From Pollenia angustigena (lineage: Eukaryota > Arthropoda > Insecta > Diptera > Polleniidae): a stretch of 64,000 nucleotides of DNA. The stretch spans positions 25,630,945-25,694,944 of the forward strand of contig OV884059.1 of NCBI GenBank assembly GCA_930367215.1, written 5' to 3'. Below the pieces are notes generated by a model. The model saw only the letters and a program-made list of their open reading frames with translations. It searched no databases and was not told where the DNA came from. The position numbers were made by a program, and so were the translations under genes. Positions 11,536-22,379 of the stretch are shown one piece after another (the first letter of the stretch is position 1; each line of letters starts with the position of its first letter).

Positions 11536-11728
11536 AGGCCCAAATACACTTGTCAAATGCTTGTCCAGCCGGCGATTTCATCGTGTACGTGTGCTTGACG
11601 TTATATTCGCCGTCATATCTAAACTATTTGATTTTCCATCCAGCATCGTCGGTGTGACACATACAAACAAATTTTCACTAATACTACCACAATGCTTGAT
11701 GAGTATTTTGATCAATGTATTTGGGCCT
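11536..11728. mobile_element. Harbinger-like MITE (AGGCCC family, copy 1)
   Basis: A 193-bp element with inverted ends AGGCCCAAATACA and its inverse TGTATTTGGGCCT, flanked by the 3-bp repeat TAA (11533-11535, 11729-11731). Three-base TWA target duplications are typical of PIF/Harbinger elements. A longer relative with the same termini is at 61105-61605. There is no ORF. Confidence 0.75.
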
Positions 11729-11944
11729 TAAATGTAAACTATATAGAGTGGCTTCTCTTTTGACCGGACACCGAAGCGGCCATTAAAATTTGTTCGTATA
11801 AGGGGGATGTCCTCTCAAAAGATCTCAATGCTTTTCTCATAGATCGCTGACGGAAAGAAGGGAAGATTTCACTGTATATTTCAAAATCAAAAACTGTTTT
11901 TAATGAAGTAAAGATTTTCAAAATATTTGATTTTAAGTCCCTAA

Positions 11945-12215
11945 GTCCCCGTCCTTATTATGAAACATTTGCTGCGAAACGTTTGAATTTGATAGTGAAA
12001 AGGGAAAGACGTATGGAAAAATGAACGTTGCTTCGTGTACAAGTAGTTTTTGTGAGTTTGTTATTGAAAGGAAGGAGAATTAAACAAACAGAGAAGGCAT
12101 ACTTTATACCTAAATGCTGCAAAGCAAAAGTTTTATTGTATGGACACGTATGGATTTTCTAAAGAGAATTAAAGAACGTTTTTTGCAGCAAATGTTTCAT
12201 AATATGGACGAGGAC
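11945..12215. mobile_element. Harbinger-like MITE (GTCCYCGTCC ends)
   Basis: A 271-bp element. The left end GTCCCCGTCCTTATTATGAA and the inverse of the right end (GTCCTCGTCCATATTATGAA) agree for about 33 bp including AACATTTGCTGC. It is flanked by TAA on both sides (11942-11944, 12216-12218). There is no coding capacity. The 3-bp duplication suggests PIF/Harbinger mobilisation. Confidence 0.75.
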
Positions 12216-12218
12216 TAA

Positions 12219-14750
12219 AGCAGAAAAAGTAATTAAAATGCTTTATTTTATTAAAAAAAAAAACCTAGAAGAAGGCAACATATTTTGTTAATTTAAAAAA
12301 TATTTTTTTTTTATAAAATTGTCAAAATTTTTAAATCTAATTTCAAACATTAATCAAATTTTCTTAAAATCCTTAAAGTAGGCACTAGCTTTTCAAATTC
12401 GGAATTAAAAATTTTCTTGTTATTGAAAAAAAAATATCTTTGAATTAACCAATGGGCGAGACATTTGTTACATGTTTATTAAATTTCTCTTTATACCTAA
12501 AAATATGCTGTACTTTTGCTGGAACAACTGCTTTTATGCTTAAATTGTTTTCCCTTTTTTATGCAACTTTTTTTATATTCTCCTTATTAACACTTTACGC
12601 AATTAAATTTAGCTACTTCTTTTTGTTAAAAAGGGTTTATTATAGACTTTGTCTGGGCTACACACTCTTGCATTCTCTGACTTGAAACAAAATTCTTTGG
12701 TTGACCAATAGCCTTTGAATTTTTGTTTGTGTGCTATTTTTCAATACTTTGGCAACATGTGACAATGTTTGTTAGTTTAATCCTTTATATTTTAGTTAAG
12801 CAAAGGTTATGGTTAAATAATCTAGTAGTAGGGGAGGATATAGCCCTTAAATTTAGCTACAAACGGGACTCTTTTTTAATTCTGTTTTTTTTTTTTTTTT
12901 TTTTTTTTGTTTTAATAATCAGGGTGGTGTTTTTGTCAAAGCTTTAAAATTATAAATAATTAACATGTGTTGTTCTTAAACTATAAATCATTTTTTTTTT
13001 TTTTTAATTTTTGGAATTTTATTTTAACTTTTACCCTTTTGATTTTATAACAATTGTAATTTTTTTTTATTTAAAACAAATTTGTTGCAATTTTCTTGTT
13101 ATAAAGCAAGTGGTCTCTTAAATATAAAAAAAAGTTTTTCAAAATATTTTTTAAAACTTTTTTTATTTAAGTTGAACAAACAACAAAAAAAAAAAAGACT
13201 TAAAACAAAAAAAAATTATTGCCTACTTTTAGGTTTAAAGTAAATATAAAACCAAACAAGAAAGTTTTTTGTTTTTCTGTTTTGTTTTAAATTATTTGTT
13301 ATAACAATAAATGTTTGTATTAACTTAAATGAGAAAAAAATCAATAGGAAGCTAAAAAATAAAAAAAAATTAAAAAACAACAAGAGAAGAGAAACAGCTG
13401 AAGAAGAGGTGGTATAAAACCTTTGAAGTTGTAGAAAAACAATAAGTGCAACAAACCAAACAAAATTAAAGAGTTGAACAGAAATTGTACAATAACAACA
13501 GCAACAATAACGCAACAGCAGCAACAACATTTATAACAATTATATAACAAAAAAAAAAAAAAACACACACACACACACACACAAAACAAAAAAGTAAAGC
13601 ATATAGCTATGGCGGCAGTTTAGGTTATAAACAAGAGCTTTGGGGGGTTTTCTTTTTTTTTAAGAGTACGAGAAATTGACGTTTAGAGATTTTAAGCGTC
13701 AATGAATTTTTAACAATAATTTGTTAGAAAATTTCTGAATAAACAATAATAATTATGATTAAATGATTTAGTTATAATAATAAGGAAAATGCAATTTAAA
13801 TTTAAAGATTAACTTAATAAAGTCTATCTTGAAGGCTTTTGAAATAAAGTTACGACATTTTGTAAATGTTTTGGGATTAACCGTAATTGTGTAAAACGCA
13901 ACGCCAAAAACTACTATTAAACAAAGTCTAAAATATTTTATAATTTTCTTGGTGCTTTCTGCAGAAATTCATATTGCGTTTTAAAATTTTGAACGCCACA
14001 AGATATGCAGATATGATATGAAATTTAAAAGTTCAATATGAATTTCAGTAAAAGAAAAAAAAACAACAAAATTATATCAAAGTTTTTCTTGGGATTCAAA
14101 AATTAATTATAAAGGTTTCGTTATAATGTGCTAAACTCCCATTTCATACTATTGACAAACTGAAGTTTATTGTTGAAATTATAAATTATTTTAAAATCTG
14201 TTTTTGCATTCAATGTAATTTTTGGCATTGCATTGCGTTTAACGCTATTAGGGCCTTAATGAAATTGATTCAAACGATTAACCTCTTATTACAAAAATTT
14301 TTTTAAATTTATAAAAGGTTTATAAATCAAATTTTTAAAAATTTTAAAAAATAAAAATAAAATTTTTAGATAAAATTTATTTTATAAACCTGTTATAAAC
14401 CTGAAATATTTTTTATAAATAAGGCTTTGTAAGAAAGATTGCAAATTTACAAAAAAAGCAAAGCCTATCCTTTAGAAACCAAAATTTTATGATTTTTATT
14501 GCATACCTTAAAGGCGAGTAAAAAAAAACCTTGTAGGTTTTTCTTTAATAAAGCAGTTTTCTTTCTTAATAAAAGCCAAATCTTACTAATAAAGTGTGCA
14601 CATTTATTAATTTTTTAAAGTCTATTTTTGGGCGTGTTTTACTTATTTTTTATAAATAAGATTTTAGGAGTTTAGTTTTATAAATTATTTATTAAATACA
14701 AAGAAAGCCTTCATTTTCAAACTTCTCAGATAAAACTAGAAAATAATTAG
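12219..14750. other. ct: AT-rich intron sequence with microsatellites
   Basis: Part of the large cut intron with T runs (about 12883-12908), a CAA/CAG-rich stretch (about 13493-13530) and a (CA)n microsatellite at about 13562-13584. Imperfect inverted words (AAAACGCAACGCCAAAAA near 13893 and a partial inverse near 14219-14243) hint at an old element but no boundaries can be set. Small open frames here are low-complexity. Confidence 0.55.
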
Positions 14751-14756
14751 CAATCA

Positions 14757-14880
14757 TGGGTGCCCCGGTAGGCTAGTTTGGTAGTGAGCTAGTCTATCAG
14801 TCCGAGGGTTGCGGGTTTGATTCCCGCCAGAGACTCTGGTCTGTTTCACTACATGCGGCTGAAGGTCTGCGTTACTATTG
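14757..14880 (+). repeat. tRNA-derived SINE-like sequence
   Basis: Begins near GGTGCCCCGG and has a pol III A-box-like word (TAGGCTAGTTTGG, 14769-14781) and a B-box-like word (GGTTTGATTCC, 14814-14824) at tRNA-like spacing. The stems do not form a proper tRNA (the 5' and 3' ends do not pair), so this is tRNA-derived rather than a working tRNA gene. Related pieces on the minus strand are at 59388-59465 and 26160-26235. Confidence 0.65.
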
Positions 14881-14914
14881 CTTGGTTGATTAAGTAAGAA
14901 TTTAATTTGAAATT

Positions 14915-15173
14915 ATTTCTAAAGCACTTTTTTTTTGTCGGTTGCAAATATCTCCCATACCACCGCATCAAATTTAATGAATGATATCTCATTTTAAAGC
15001 TTATTTCTAACACTAATGACGAAAAATAATTAGAAATTGAAAAATTAATATTTTCATTGATAAAAATTATATTTTAAAATGTATTGAAGTTACTAAAATT
15101 TCTATTAATTATTTTCATTTTATGTTACAAAAATGACAACTAACGGTGCGAAATATTGGCACGGGTCATCTAG
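14915..15173. mobile_element. short element with 14-bp target duplication (copy 2)
   Basis: A 259-bp unit with the same ends as copy 1 (ATTTCTAAAGCAC at the left, CACGGGTCATCTAG at the right), flanked by the perfect 14-bp direct repeat TTTAATTTGAAATT (14901-14914 and 15174-15187). It contains about 75 more internal bases than copy 1 (from about 15070 to 15142). There is no ORF. The flanking repeats differ from those of copy 1, so the two are independent insertions. Confidence 0.82.
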
Positions 15174-15304
15174 TTTAATTTGAAATTGTATTTGCAACTC
15201 TTATTAAATAATTCAGCAATTAGGAACATTTAAGGCATATTTTTCATTTAATTCAAGTTCTTTTAGACATTTTCTTTAAAATATTTTACCATTTTATGTA
15301 TGTT

Positions 15305-15985
15305 GCATATTCAGGACTTCGCCACAAATGTGGAGAAGGTAGTATGCGTTTGTGCTGATGTTTGTATACTAAAAAATATTGGTCCTAGACCAAACTTTTA
15401 ATATAACGATCGACTAATAATCATTATCTGAGTCGATCGTCCGATTGGTAGGCTGTTTGCCTGTCCATCTAACCGTTAACCTTACTTCCTTACACAGTTT
15501 AAACATCATATCAACCAAAAATATGCACATTAACGCCTTCAAAATGGCATACAAAGTGTCAGCCAGTGGAAAAACATTGCAAGTTACCAACAAAATAATG
15601 AAACCGAAATGGTTTTGCAGTGCGGAATAATGTTTTAAAAGCCTTTTTCATAAAATTTTTTATTATCATTATTTTTTATAATAGAAAAAAAACAATTTTA
15701 AAACAAATAATGCTGCCTGTCAAAAAATGTTTTTTTGCTCTCCTGAAATATTATTATTTTGTAACTTAAAACGTTATTCGCGGCTGTGCTTCAATTATGC
15801 AAATTTTTGGAAAACATACATATAATAAACAATTGAATTTACATGTTTCCAGCATTTGTTTTTTCCGTCTTATTAGACCGATTTGGCGAGGGACCAACCT
15901 CCGGTCCATATGTTATCTTCCCCTTAAGTCCGTGAATGTTAAATTTATTTTGTAAGTTCAATATGATTAAAAAAAAAATCAGACA
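15305..15985 (+). repeat. DINE-like repeat fragment leading into the tandem array
   Basis: The start resembles the head of the DINE-like repeats (TTCGCCACAAATGTGG, then CGATCGACT and GTCGATCGTCC). The part from about 15840 to 15960 (ACATGTTTCCAGCA, GAGGGACCAACCTCC, CATATGTTATCTTCC) recurs inverted at 22890-23040. The 61-residue open frame at 15445-15630 has no recognisable domain. Confidence 0.5.
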
Positions 15986-16870
15986 GTACCAGTTCAAAAA
16001 AAAAAATATTTAAAAGTATAGTTTCTCACTAGCTCTGGACTCTGCATGTTGAATTTTATGTTTTTAGATTAAGTATTAATAATAATTCAAAACGTACCAG
16101 CTAAAAAGTACCAAAAATATATCTCTTAGAGATTTTCATTTACCCAGGAACATGCATGTCTCATCTTATGTTTCCAGATCCAACATTAACGGAAATCCAA
16201 AAAGTACCAGTTGAAGAACAAAAAAAGTACCAAAAAGGTCCCTCTTATAGATTATTATTGCACGTTTAATTTTATGCTTCTAGGTCCAATACTAAAGAAA
16301 ATTGAAAAAAGTACCATTTGCAGAATGAAAAAGTACCAAAATGCTTCCGCTTACACATTTTTACTCACTCCATGCATGTTCAATCTTGTGTTTCTAGGTC
16401 CAACATAAAGAAAATTCAAAAAGTACCAGTTGAAGAACAAAAAAGTACCAACATTTTTCTTCTTATAGCGTCTCATTCACTTAGGACCCTTGCATCTATA
16501 ATTTTATGTACCAGTTGAAGAACAAAAAAAGTACCAAAAAGGTCCCTCTTATAGATTCTCATCAACTCAGGACATTGCACGTTTAATATTATGCTTCTAG
16601 GTCCAATATTAACGAAAATTTAAAATAGTGCCATTTGTAGAACGAAAAAGTACCAAAAGGCTTCCCCTTACACATTTTTACTCACTCAGGACCATGCATG
16701 TTAAATCTCGTGTCTCTATGTTGGACCATAAAGAAAATTCAAAAAGTACCAGTTGAAGAACAAAAAAGTACCAACATTTTTCTTCTTATACCGTCTCATT
16801 CACTTGGGACCCTTGCATCTATAATTTTATGTTCTATATTCAATATTATAGAAATTTAAAAATTCCCACA
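15986..16870 (+). repeat. higher-order tandem repeat of about 105-120-bp monomers
   Basis: Monomers carry GTACCAG(T)TGAAGAACAAA then AGTACCAA, TCTTATAGATT and TTTATGTTTCTAGGTCCAA. They start near 15986, 16097, 16204, 16311, 16423, 16508, 16628 and 16746. Three monomer types, told apart by their middle sequence, recur in order A-B-C-A-B-C, giving a higher-order period of 304-323 bp. An inverted relative lies at 22380-22890. Confidence 0.75.
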
Positions 16871-16959
16871 AGCAGCATGGACAAGTAAAAGAAGGAAATT
16901 ATCAAAGTTATGGGAACTTAGCACGTCATACAGAAATCTTACTAATAAGGAAATTTATT

Positions 16960-17880
16960 TTGCCGTAAAATCCCCTTTTTGTTACTATTTTCTCCCCAGT
17001 GAGGTACCAAATTGTTCAATATTGCAGTGAGAGCCCATTATGTATTTGCCAATGAATTTAGAAAGATATTTTGTAAAAACAAGTACCCGAAATAAGAACG
17101 ATTTTCACACTCCCCTTAACCGTTCGAATTTCGGAAAGGTACCAAATTTTTATTCGTATTTTTTTAGATAAGTTACGAATTTGGTATCATTATTTATCTT
17201 TGTTTGTTGGTTTAAAAGATAGATGGGGTGACAAAAAAGTTCGCAAATACAGGCTATACCCGTTTACTCCCTTAAAGAGCCGAATTTAAAAAAAGTACCA
17301 GACACCTGTCTTGCTAATGAATTTACATTCCGCTTAATTGAGTTTCTAAAAATGCACGACTTTTGACGCAATTAAACGGGAACTCAATTAAGCAGTACTC
17401 GGTTAATTGAATCGCCGGCGCAATTAAAACGAAAATCGCTAAATTGAGCAAGATGTGCAATAAATTTCTTTATTTATTAAGTTAAAAAATGGTTTAGGTT
17501 TTTTAAAACAAAATAAAAATCAAGTACGTTCATCGTACAAAATAATTTGTTTACCTTTGTGGAGCAAAAACACATTAAGTAGTACGGAAACAATTAACCG
17601 AAACATTTGATCTTGTTTTTTTGCAATGCGGTCTTAGTTTGCGAAACAATTAAGCGGGTGACGCAATTAAACGGAATTCAACTAAACGGGTATTTTTTAC
17701 AAAGACAGTTATACTGAATGATTTCGTTCCAAGATTTTAAGTGCAACAAAACGGGAAACTCAATTAAACGGGGCTCAATTAACCGAAAACAACTGTATCC
17801 CTTTTAGGTTTGGGGATATGAGGTTACCGAATTTACCCTTTTTACCCCCTCAGATTTTAGTAAAATATATATTGTGCCCT
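16960..17880. repeat. dispersed repeat also found at 51450-51960, split by a MITE
   Basis: The sequence (AGTACCAAATT, TTTGGTATCATTATT, TTACCCGTTTACTCCC, CCAGACACCTGTCT, GATATGAGGTTACCGAATTT) matches 51450-51910 segment by segment in the same orientation. In this copy the similarity is interrupted by the element at 17326-17795, which is missing from the other copy. Confidence 0.65.
17326..17795. mobile_element. pogo/Tigger-like MITE with AATTAA-rich ends
   Basis: A 470-bp insertion between two TA dinucleotides (17324-17325, 17796-17797). The right end read inward is CAGTTGTTTTCGGTTAATTG; the left end is CATTCCGCTTAATTGAG. CAGTTG ends with TA duplication resemble pogo/Tigger elements. The words CAATTAAACGGG and AACTCAATTAA recur internally in both orientations. 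There is no transposase. The equivalent repeat at 51.8 kb lacks this insertion. Confidence 0.6.
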
Positions 17881-18152
17881 TCTGTAAGTAAATAACTATC
17901 AAATGGTGATTTTTTTTGTTGAAATCTGTTGACAAACAGAGAAGGAAAGTGTTCTTAAGAGATTTGTCTTTGCCGGTTTATATTAAAGATTATATATTAA
18001 ACACAAGAAACTCTTACATATATAAATCTTAAGCTCATAACATAATATTGTTATGGCGGGTGTATGAATGCATATGGGTACCAAATAGGCTCCACTCTCG
18101 AAATGTGTCTTTAAATTCTATGGCGAAGGGTTGTATTTAGTCGGGTTTAACT

Positions 18153-19048
18153 TAGGGATTGCTGTTCGGTTTTAACCGAAATCGAAACCGCGGTTTTAAA
18201 TGACTAAAAACCGAAACCGAAAACCAGCAAAAAAACCTCGGTTTTAAAATTTACTTTAACAATATATTTATGCTTAAAGAAATTGCAAATAAACATAATA
18301 CTGGAACTTCATATACAAAAACTTTATACATAACAGCTTGCAACAATGGCAAAGTATTTCAAAATTCTTAAAATTCAAACAAATGTTACCTTTTTAACTC
18401 TTGAGTTGACACCTAATTTGTGTGGCACAAACTACCACCTAGTTCTGGCTGGAACCACTAGTATTTTGTATGGAGTTTTTGTGGCTATTGAAAAAACTCA
18501 AACTAACGAACCCCTGGGCAAGGCTGGGACTACTTTTAAATGTATGTAGTTTTATGGCTGTAGCAGGAACATTTTGTCGGCAAATACAATTTTTCTTTGA
18601 AAAAACAGTAAAGAAAGAATTTCATTTCATTTTGATTTTATTTACTGCAGTACATATATAATAGGGCAGGGCCTAGCCAGGCCCAGGTGGATACAATATG
18701 CACACAATTTTCATATGGCCAATTGCGAAGCCCACGGTGTTTACACTTTTTTCTCACTGTCTTGTAAAAAACACTTTGATTAAGGAATACATAAAGTTTC
18801 GTTCTAATATACTTAATAATAACATAAAAAAAAACTGGAAAAAAGTAAAAAAAAATGCCTGGCCAGGCCCAGGTATACAAGGGTTAATAAAAGTACATGT
18901 ATTGCAAGAAATAAAAAAATATATATGGGTATGTATAAAGTTCAACTTTGATATTTTAAAAACCGAAACCGAACCGAAACCGACCGGTTTTCATCATTTT
19001 AAAACCGAAACCGCGGTTTCACATTTTTACGGTTTTTAGCAAACTCTA
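18153..19048. mobile_element. hAT-like element with CCGAAA subterminal repeats
   Basis: An 896-bp element flanked by the perfect 8-bp direct repeat GTTTAACT (18145-18152, 19049-19056). The inverted tips are TAGGGATTGCT and TAGAGTTTGCT (9 of 11 match). Just inside both tips lie clusters of AAACCG/CCGAAA words that include AAACCGCGGTTT, likely the transposase-binding region. The interior holds direct repeats of GCCAGGCCCAGGT at about 18673 and 18860. The overlapping open frames (for example 18698-19039) show no transposase motif, so it is non-autonomous. Confidence 0.82.
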
Positions 19049-19056
19049 GTTTAACT

Positions 19057-20219
19057 GACTATACTTGTTTTTAAGTCTTATGCTTTTTTTTTTAATAAAA
19101 TTTTAAGACAGTTAAGAACTTTCGGAATATATGCTTTTTTATTTTAAAAATTTTTGATTTCTTTCAAGCCTACCTCCTAGGCGCTTTTAAAAATATGAAA
19201 ATTTTTATTTATTTTTTTGTTTTATTTATGAAATAACTTAAAATATTTGTCCTGTCTGTCATAATTTATAAATTTTAATGGGCTTTTCTACTTTAAACAA
19301 CAACAAAATTTCCTACAACAACTACAAAGTTTTTACACTTAAACACTTAAAGCCATAAATTAGCATTTTAAAAAATCGTTTCGTTTTTTTTTTTTATAAC
19401 TATTTAATGTTTTTCTTTTTTTTCACATCATTGAAATGAAAAATCGAAAATTGTCACCTAAAAAGATATAAAAAAGAAAAAAACACACGCATAGTGTAAA
19501 ACGCAAAACGGGCCAAATGATGACACATTCTTTAACATGTAATTTGTAGGAATATTTTTATGTGCAACCACAACAAATAGACTGTTCTATTTAAGATTTA
19601 TATTAGATGTTAGAACAAATCACAAGAAATTGAACAAAATAATAGGATTTTTCAGCTTCATTCGCATGAGTGTGAAAGAAAAAACTATTAAAATGTTTCA
19701 TTGAAAATTAAAAAAAAAAATATTGAGTAGGTGTTAATTTTTTTGGAAAATTATTTGTTGCTTTTAGGTGTTTTGTCACAAATTTTATTATAATTTATTT
19801 GATTATTTATTCAATATAGTCATATAATTTCATTGGTCCAGTTGATACACGTTTGCTCTATAAAAAAGATATTAAATTTTTCTTTAAGAAATTAAATTTA
19901 TATTAAGAAACTAAATCAAATTTTATGTGGATTATGTAGGGATTAACGAATTTTTTTTAAATTTATGGACAACCAATTGATTAAAAAAGTGCCTGCCACA
20001 CACACAGCCTTGAGAATCCAAGACAAATGGAAAATTCGATTAAAAAGTTTTCGGTTTTTTTTTTTTAAGAAATATAATTAGAAAAAACAAATTAAAAATT
20101 TTATGGTTACAATAAATTAATTAAGCAATATTAAAAACTATTTTTAACCTTAAATAAAAAACTTAGGAATTAAAAAAAAAATCAAATTTTATTTAGAATT
20201 TCATTCAATCACATTTACA
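19057..20219. other. ct: AT-rich intron sequence, nothing recognised
   Basis: No coding sequence, terminal repeat or RNA gene was recognised in this part of the large cut intron. Confidence 0.55.
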
Positions 20220-20221
20220 TA

Positions 20222-20804
20222 TCGCACCTGTTCATCAAAAGTAACACAACTCAAAATTTACAAGTTTTCAGTAGAGGCAAAAAACTAATTCCGCCAATAT
20301 GATGGAATTATTGTTATAAACAAATATAATGTTATAAAGGAAACTCACTAATATTTCAATAAAATCACAAAATTTATTTCTCTTCTTCCTTTTTCCGAAA
20401 TTATTACGGATTTTTGATTTAATACAGTTTTCATGAAATTTTTTGATCTACATGTCAATATTATTTCAAGTTATGCTTATCACAACCCAAAATCAACAGC
20501 TTTTGATAAACAGATTTTTAACATGAAAACAATCACAACTCGAATTAATACAGTTTCGCTGATTCATTTGAGCACCATAACCCTTGAACACTTCAACGCA
20601 ACTAAAATTACAACTCTTTAATTGAATCAAAACAGACAATATGAGTACGCAAAGATAGACATAAAGGCATTTCTCTCATGAAATATTACAAATAGAATAC
20701 CAAAAATTTTACAGTCGTTAGATATGGTAATCATACACTGTTTCCTTCAAAAAAGTGGAAAATAGAATTTTTTGAGTTGTGTTACTTTTGATGAACAGGT
20801 GCGA
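20222..20804. mobile_element. MITE with long perfect ends and TA duplication
   Basis: A 583-bp element whose ends TCGCACCTGTTCATCAAAAG (continuing TAACACAACTCAAAA) are perfectly inverted for about 35 bp. It sits between TA dinucleotides (20220-20221, 20805-20806), as for Tc1/mariner-type elements. The 62-residue open frame at 20433-20621 resembles no transposase, so this is a non-autonomous copy. Perfect ends suggest it is fairly young. Confidence 0.82.
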
Positions 20805-20954
20805 TATCTAAAAATTAAAATCTTTATTTTATTGCAAGCCAGGTTTTTTTTTAAATTTCAAGAATTTTCAACGTTTTATAAAAATTTTGAACGCTCAAAA
20901 TGTGTTAACTCATAAAACAGAACAACAAAACTTCAACTCATTGAAACAATTTTT

Positions 20955-21200
20955 ATACTCAGACCACTAAAGTTGAGAGAGAGAGAGCGCTTTATGCGTT
21001 TCTGCTAGTGTGTGCAACAATTAAAATATTAGTCCCGGACACATCTTTAACTATACCAATCGACTCAGAATTACTTTTTGATTCGAGCTAACGATGTCCG
21101 GCTGGGTGGCTGGTTGTCTGTCCTTGAGCGACGAAGCCTATTGAAAATGGTGAGAAACGGTCCATAATTTCATATGACCCCAATACAAACAACTAACCGT
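20955..21200 (+). repeat. DINE-like repeat fragment
   Basis: The order of words TTTTTATACTCAG, CTATACCAATCGACTCAGAA, GATTCGAGCTAACGATGTCC and GGTTGTCTGTCC follows the start of DINE-1/Helentron-like dipteran repeats. The rest of the element is missing or too diverged. Confidence 0.5.
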
Positions 21201-21237
21201 TAAGCATCTTATAATGTTAGTATTAAGATTAAAGTAA

Positions 21238-21420
21238 AGGCTCTGTTAGCCGGGAGTAACAGTAACAGTAACCTTACCGTAAAAAAGTAAGACCAATATA
21301 TTTCTTACAGATTGAGACGTAACATCTTACTGCTAACTGCAATCGTTCTTATTGCTTTACATACAACAAAATGAAACAGCTGATTTGCACCGTTACTGTT
21401 ACTCCCGGCTAACTGCGCCT
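21238..21420. mobile_element. Harbinger-like MITE (GTTAGCCGGGAGTAAC ends)
   Basis: A 183-bp element with inverted ends AGGCTCTGTTAGCCGGGAGT and AGGCGCAGTTAGCCGGGAGT (continuing AACAGTAAC), flanked by TAA on both sides (21235-21237, 21421-21423). It has no coding capacity. The inverted arms of about 28 bp differ at two positions. Confidence 0.78.
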
Positions 21421-21434
21421 TAAATGATCAAACA

Positions 21435-21649
21435 GGGGCCTAATTCTGGCAGTCGACATCGAGTACTTTATCGATTCGAAAGCAATTTTATTTCTTATTC
21501 TTTCAGTCGATACTGATCGAATCGAAATAATTTTGCAGTATTGTAAAACTCAAATTAATGCTTTACAACACTAAAAAAATAGTTCATTAGATATTAAATT
21601 GCTTTCGAATCGAGAAAGTACTCGATTACGACTGCCAGAATCAGGCCCC
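21435..21649. mobile_element. MITE with about 53-bp inverted arms (GGGGCCTRATTCTGG)
   Basis: A 215-bp unit starting GGGGCCTAATTCTGGCAGTC and ending with the inverse of GGGGCCTGATTCTGGCAGTC. The arms continue with CGAGTACTTT and CGATTCGAAAGCAATTT. No target duplication is certain. The open frame at 21599-21850 runs across this element and the next and is not a gene. Confidence 0.7.
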
Positions 21650-21753
21650 AGAACTGCGTCAACACCAGACAGACAAATTTGCTGTAGAAATCCGTCGACT
21701 CATTCTATAAACAATGTTGCCATACTTTCAGTAAATTTCATACATTTTGTAAC

Positions 21754-21893
21754 TCTGGGATCACACTATGAAAGTTTTCTTTCAGAAAGTCTAAGTTTAT
21801 GGGTGAGAGGGAAAAAGGAACAGCATGTTCTCTTCCCCTCTCACCAATAAACTCAGACTTTCTGAAAAAAAACTTTCATAGTGTGAACCTAGA
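21754..21893. mobile_element. short hairpin MITE (TCACACTATGAAAG arms)
   Basis: A 140-bp unit with ends TCTGGGATCACACTATGAAA and TCTAGGTTCACACTATGAAA inverted, and arms that pair for about 53 bp through CAGAAAGTCT and GGTGAGAGG. It is close to a perfect hairpin with a short loop near 21820. There is no ORF and the target duplication is not clear. Confidence 0.7.
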
Positions 21894-22379
21894 CTAAACA
21901 GAATTTGAAGTTACTGTCGAAGATTTGATTATGGGCCTGTGAATCTTTGCTTGAAGTTGAAGAATCAGGTTTGTTTGAACACTAAATTTGAATTAAAAAT
22001 ATTTAAATATTTTAAATGGTCTTAGCAAATTTTTTTAAATCGGTAGTCCATATTTGACCAAAACCAATAAACATGGAAATAAATCTTTATTTTATGCCAA
22101 ATTCGTAACTAACCTAAAAAAATATCATTATAAATTTGAAAATCGTGACTATTTTTGCTACTTTTTTCAAAACCTTTTTCTCCACGTTTTGACGTTATGG
22201 GTTCCAAATACAATATTGAAATTTCTAATACTTCGATAGGTAGAAAAACCTATCGAAATAGGGGAAATATGGAAAATTTTAAATCTTTCTTTTTTGTCCT
22301 TCATGTGGTAATTTTTGAATTTTCTGTAATATTGAAAAAATATTGAAATTTGAAGAAACATAAAATTATAGAAGCCAGG

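Noticed and set aside
13216..13589. Two overlapping minus-strand frames rich in Cys, Leu and Phe
   Set aside because: They are translations of CAA/CAG- and CA-microsatellite sequence on the opposite strand.
14757..14840. A working tRNA gene
   Set aside because: A- and B-box-like words are present but the acceptor and anticodon stems do not pair; related degenerate copies exist, so a SINE-like origin fits better.
16204..16870. A CRISPR-like array from the regular repeats
   Set aside because: The units are about 110 bp, diverged, without short constant repeats and unique spacers, and the genome is animal.
21599..21850. An 83-residue open frame
   Set aside because: It runs across two adjacent MITEs and has no domain.
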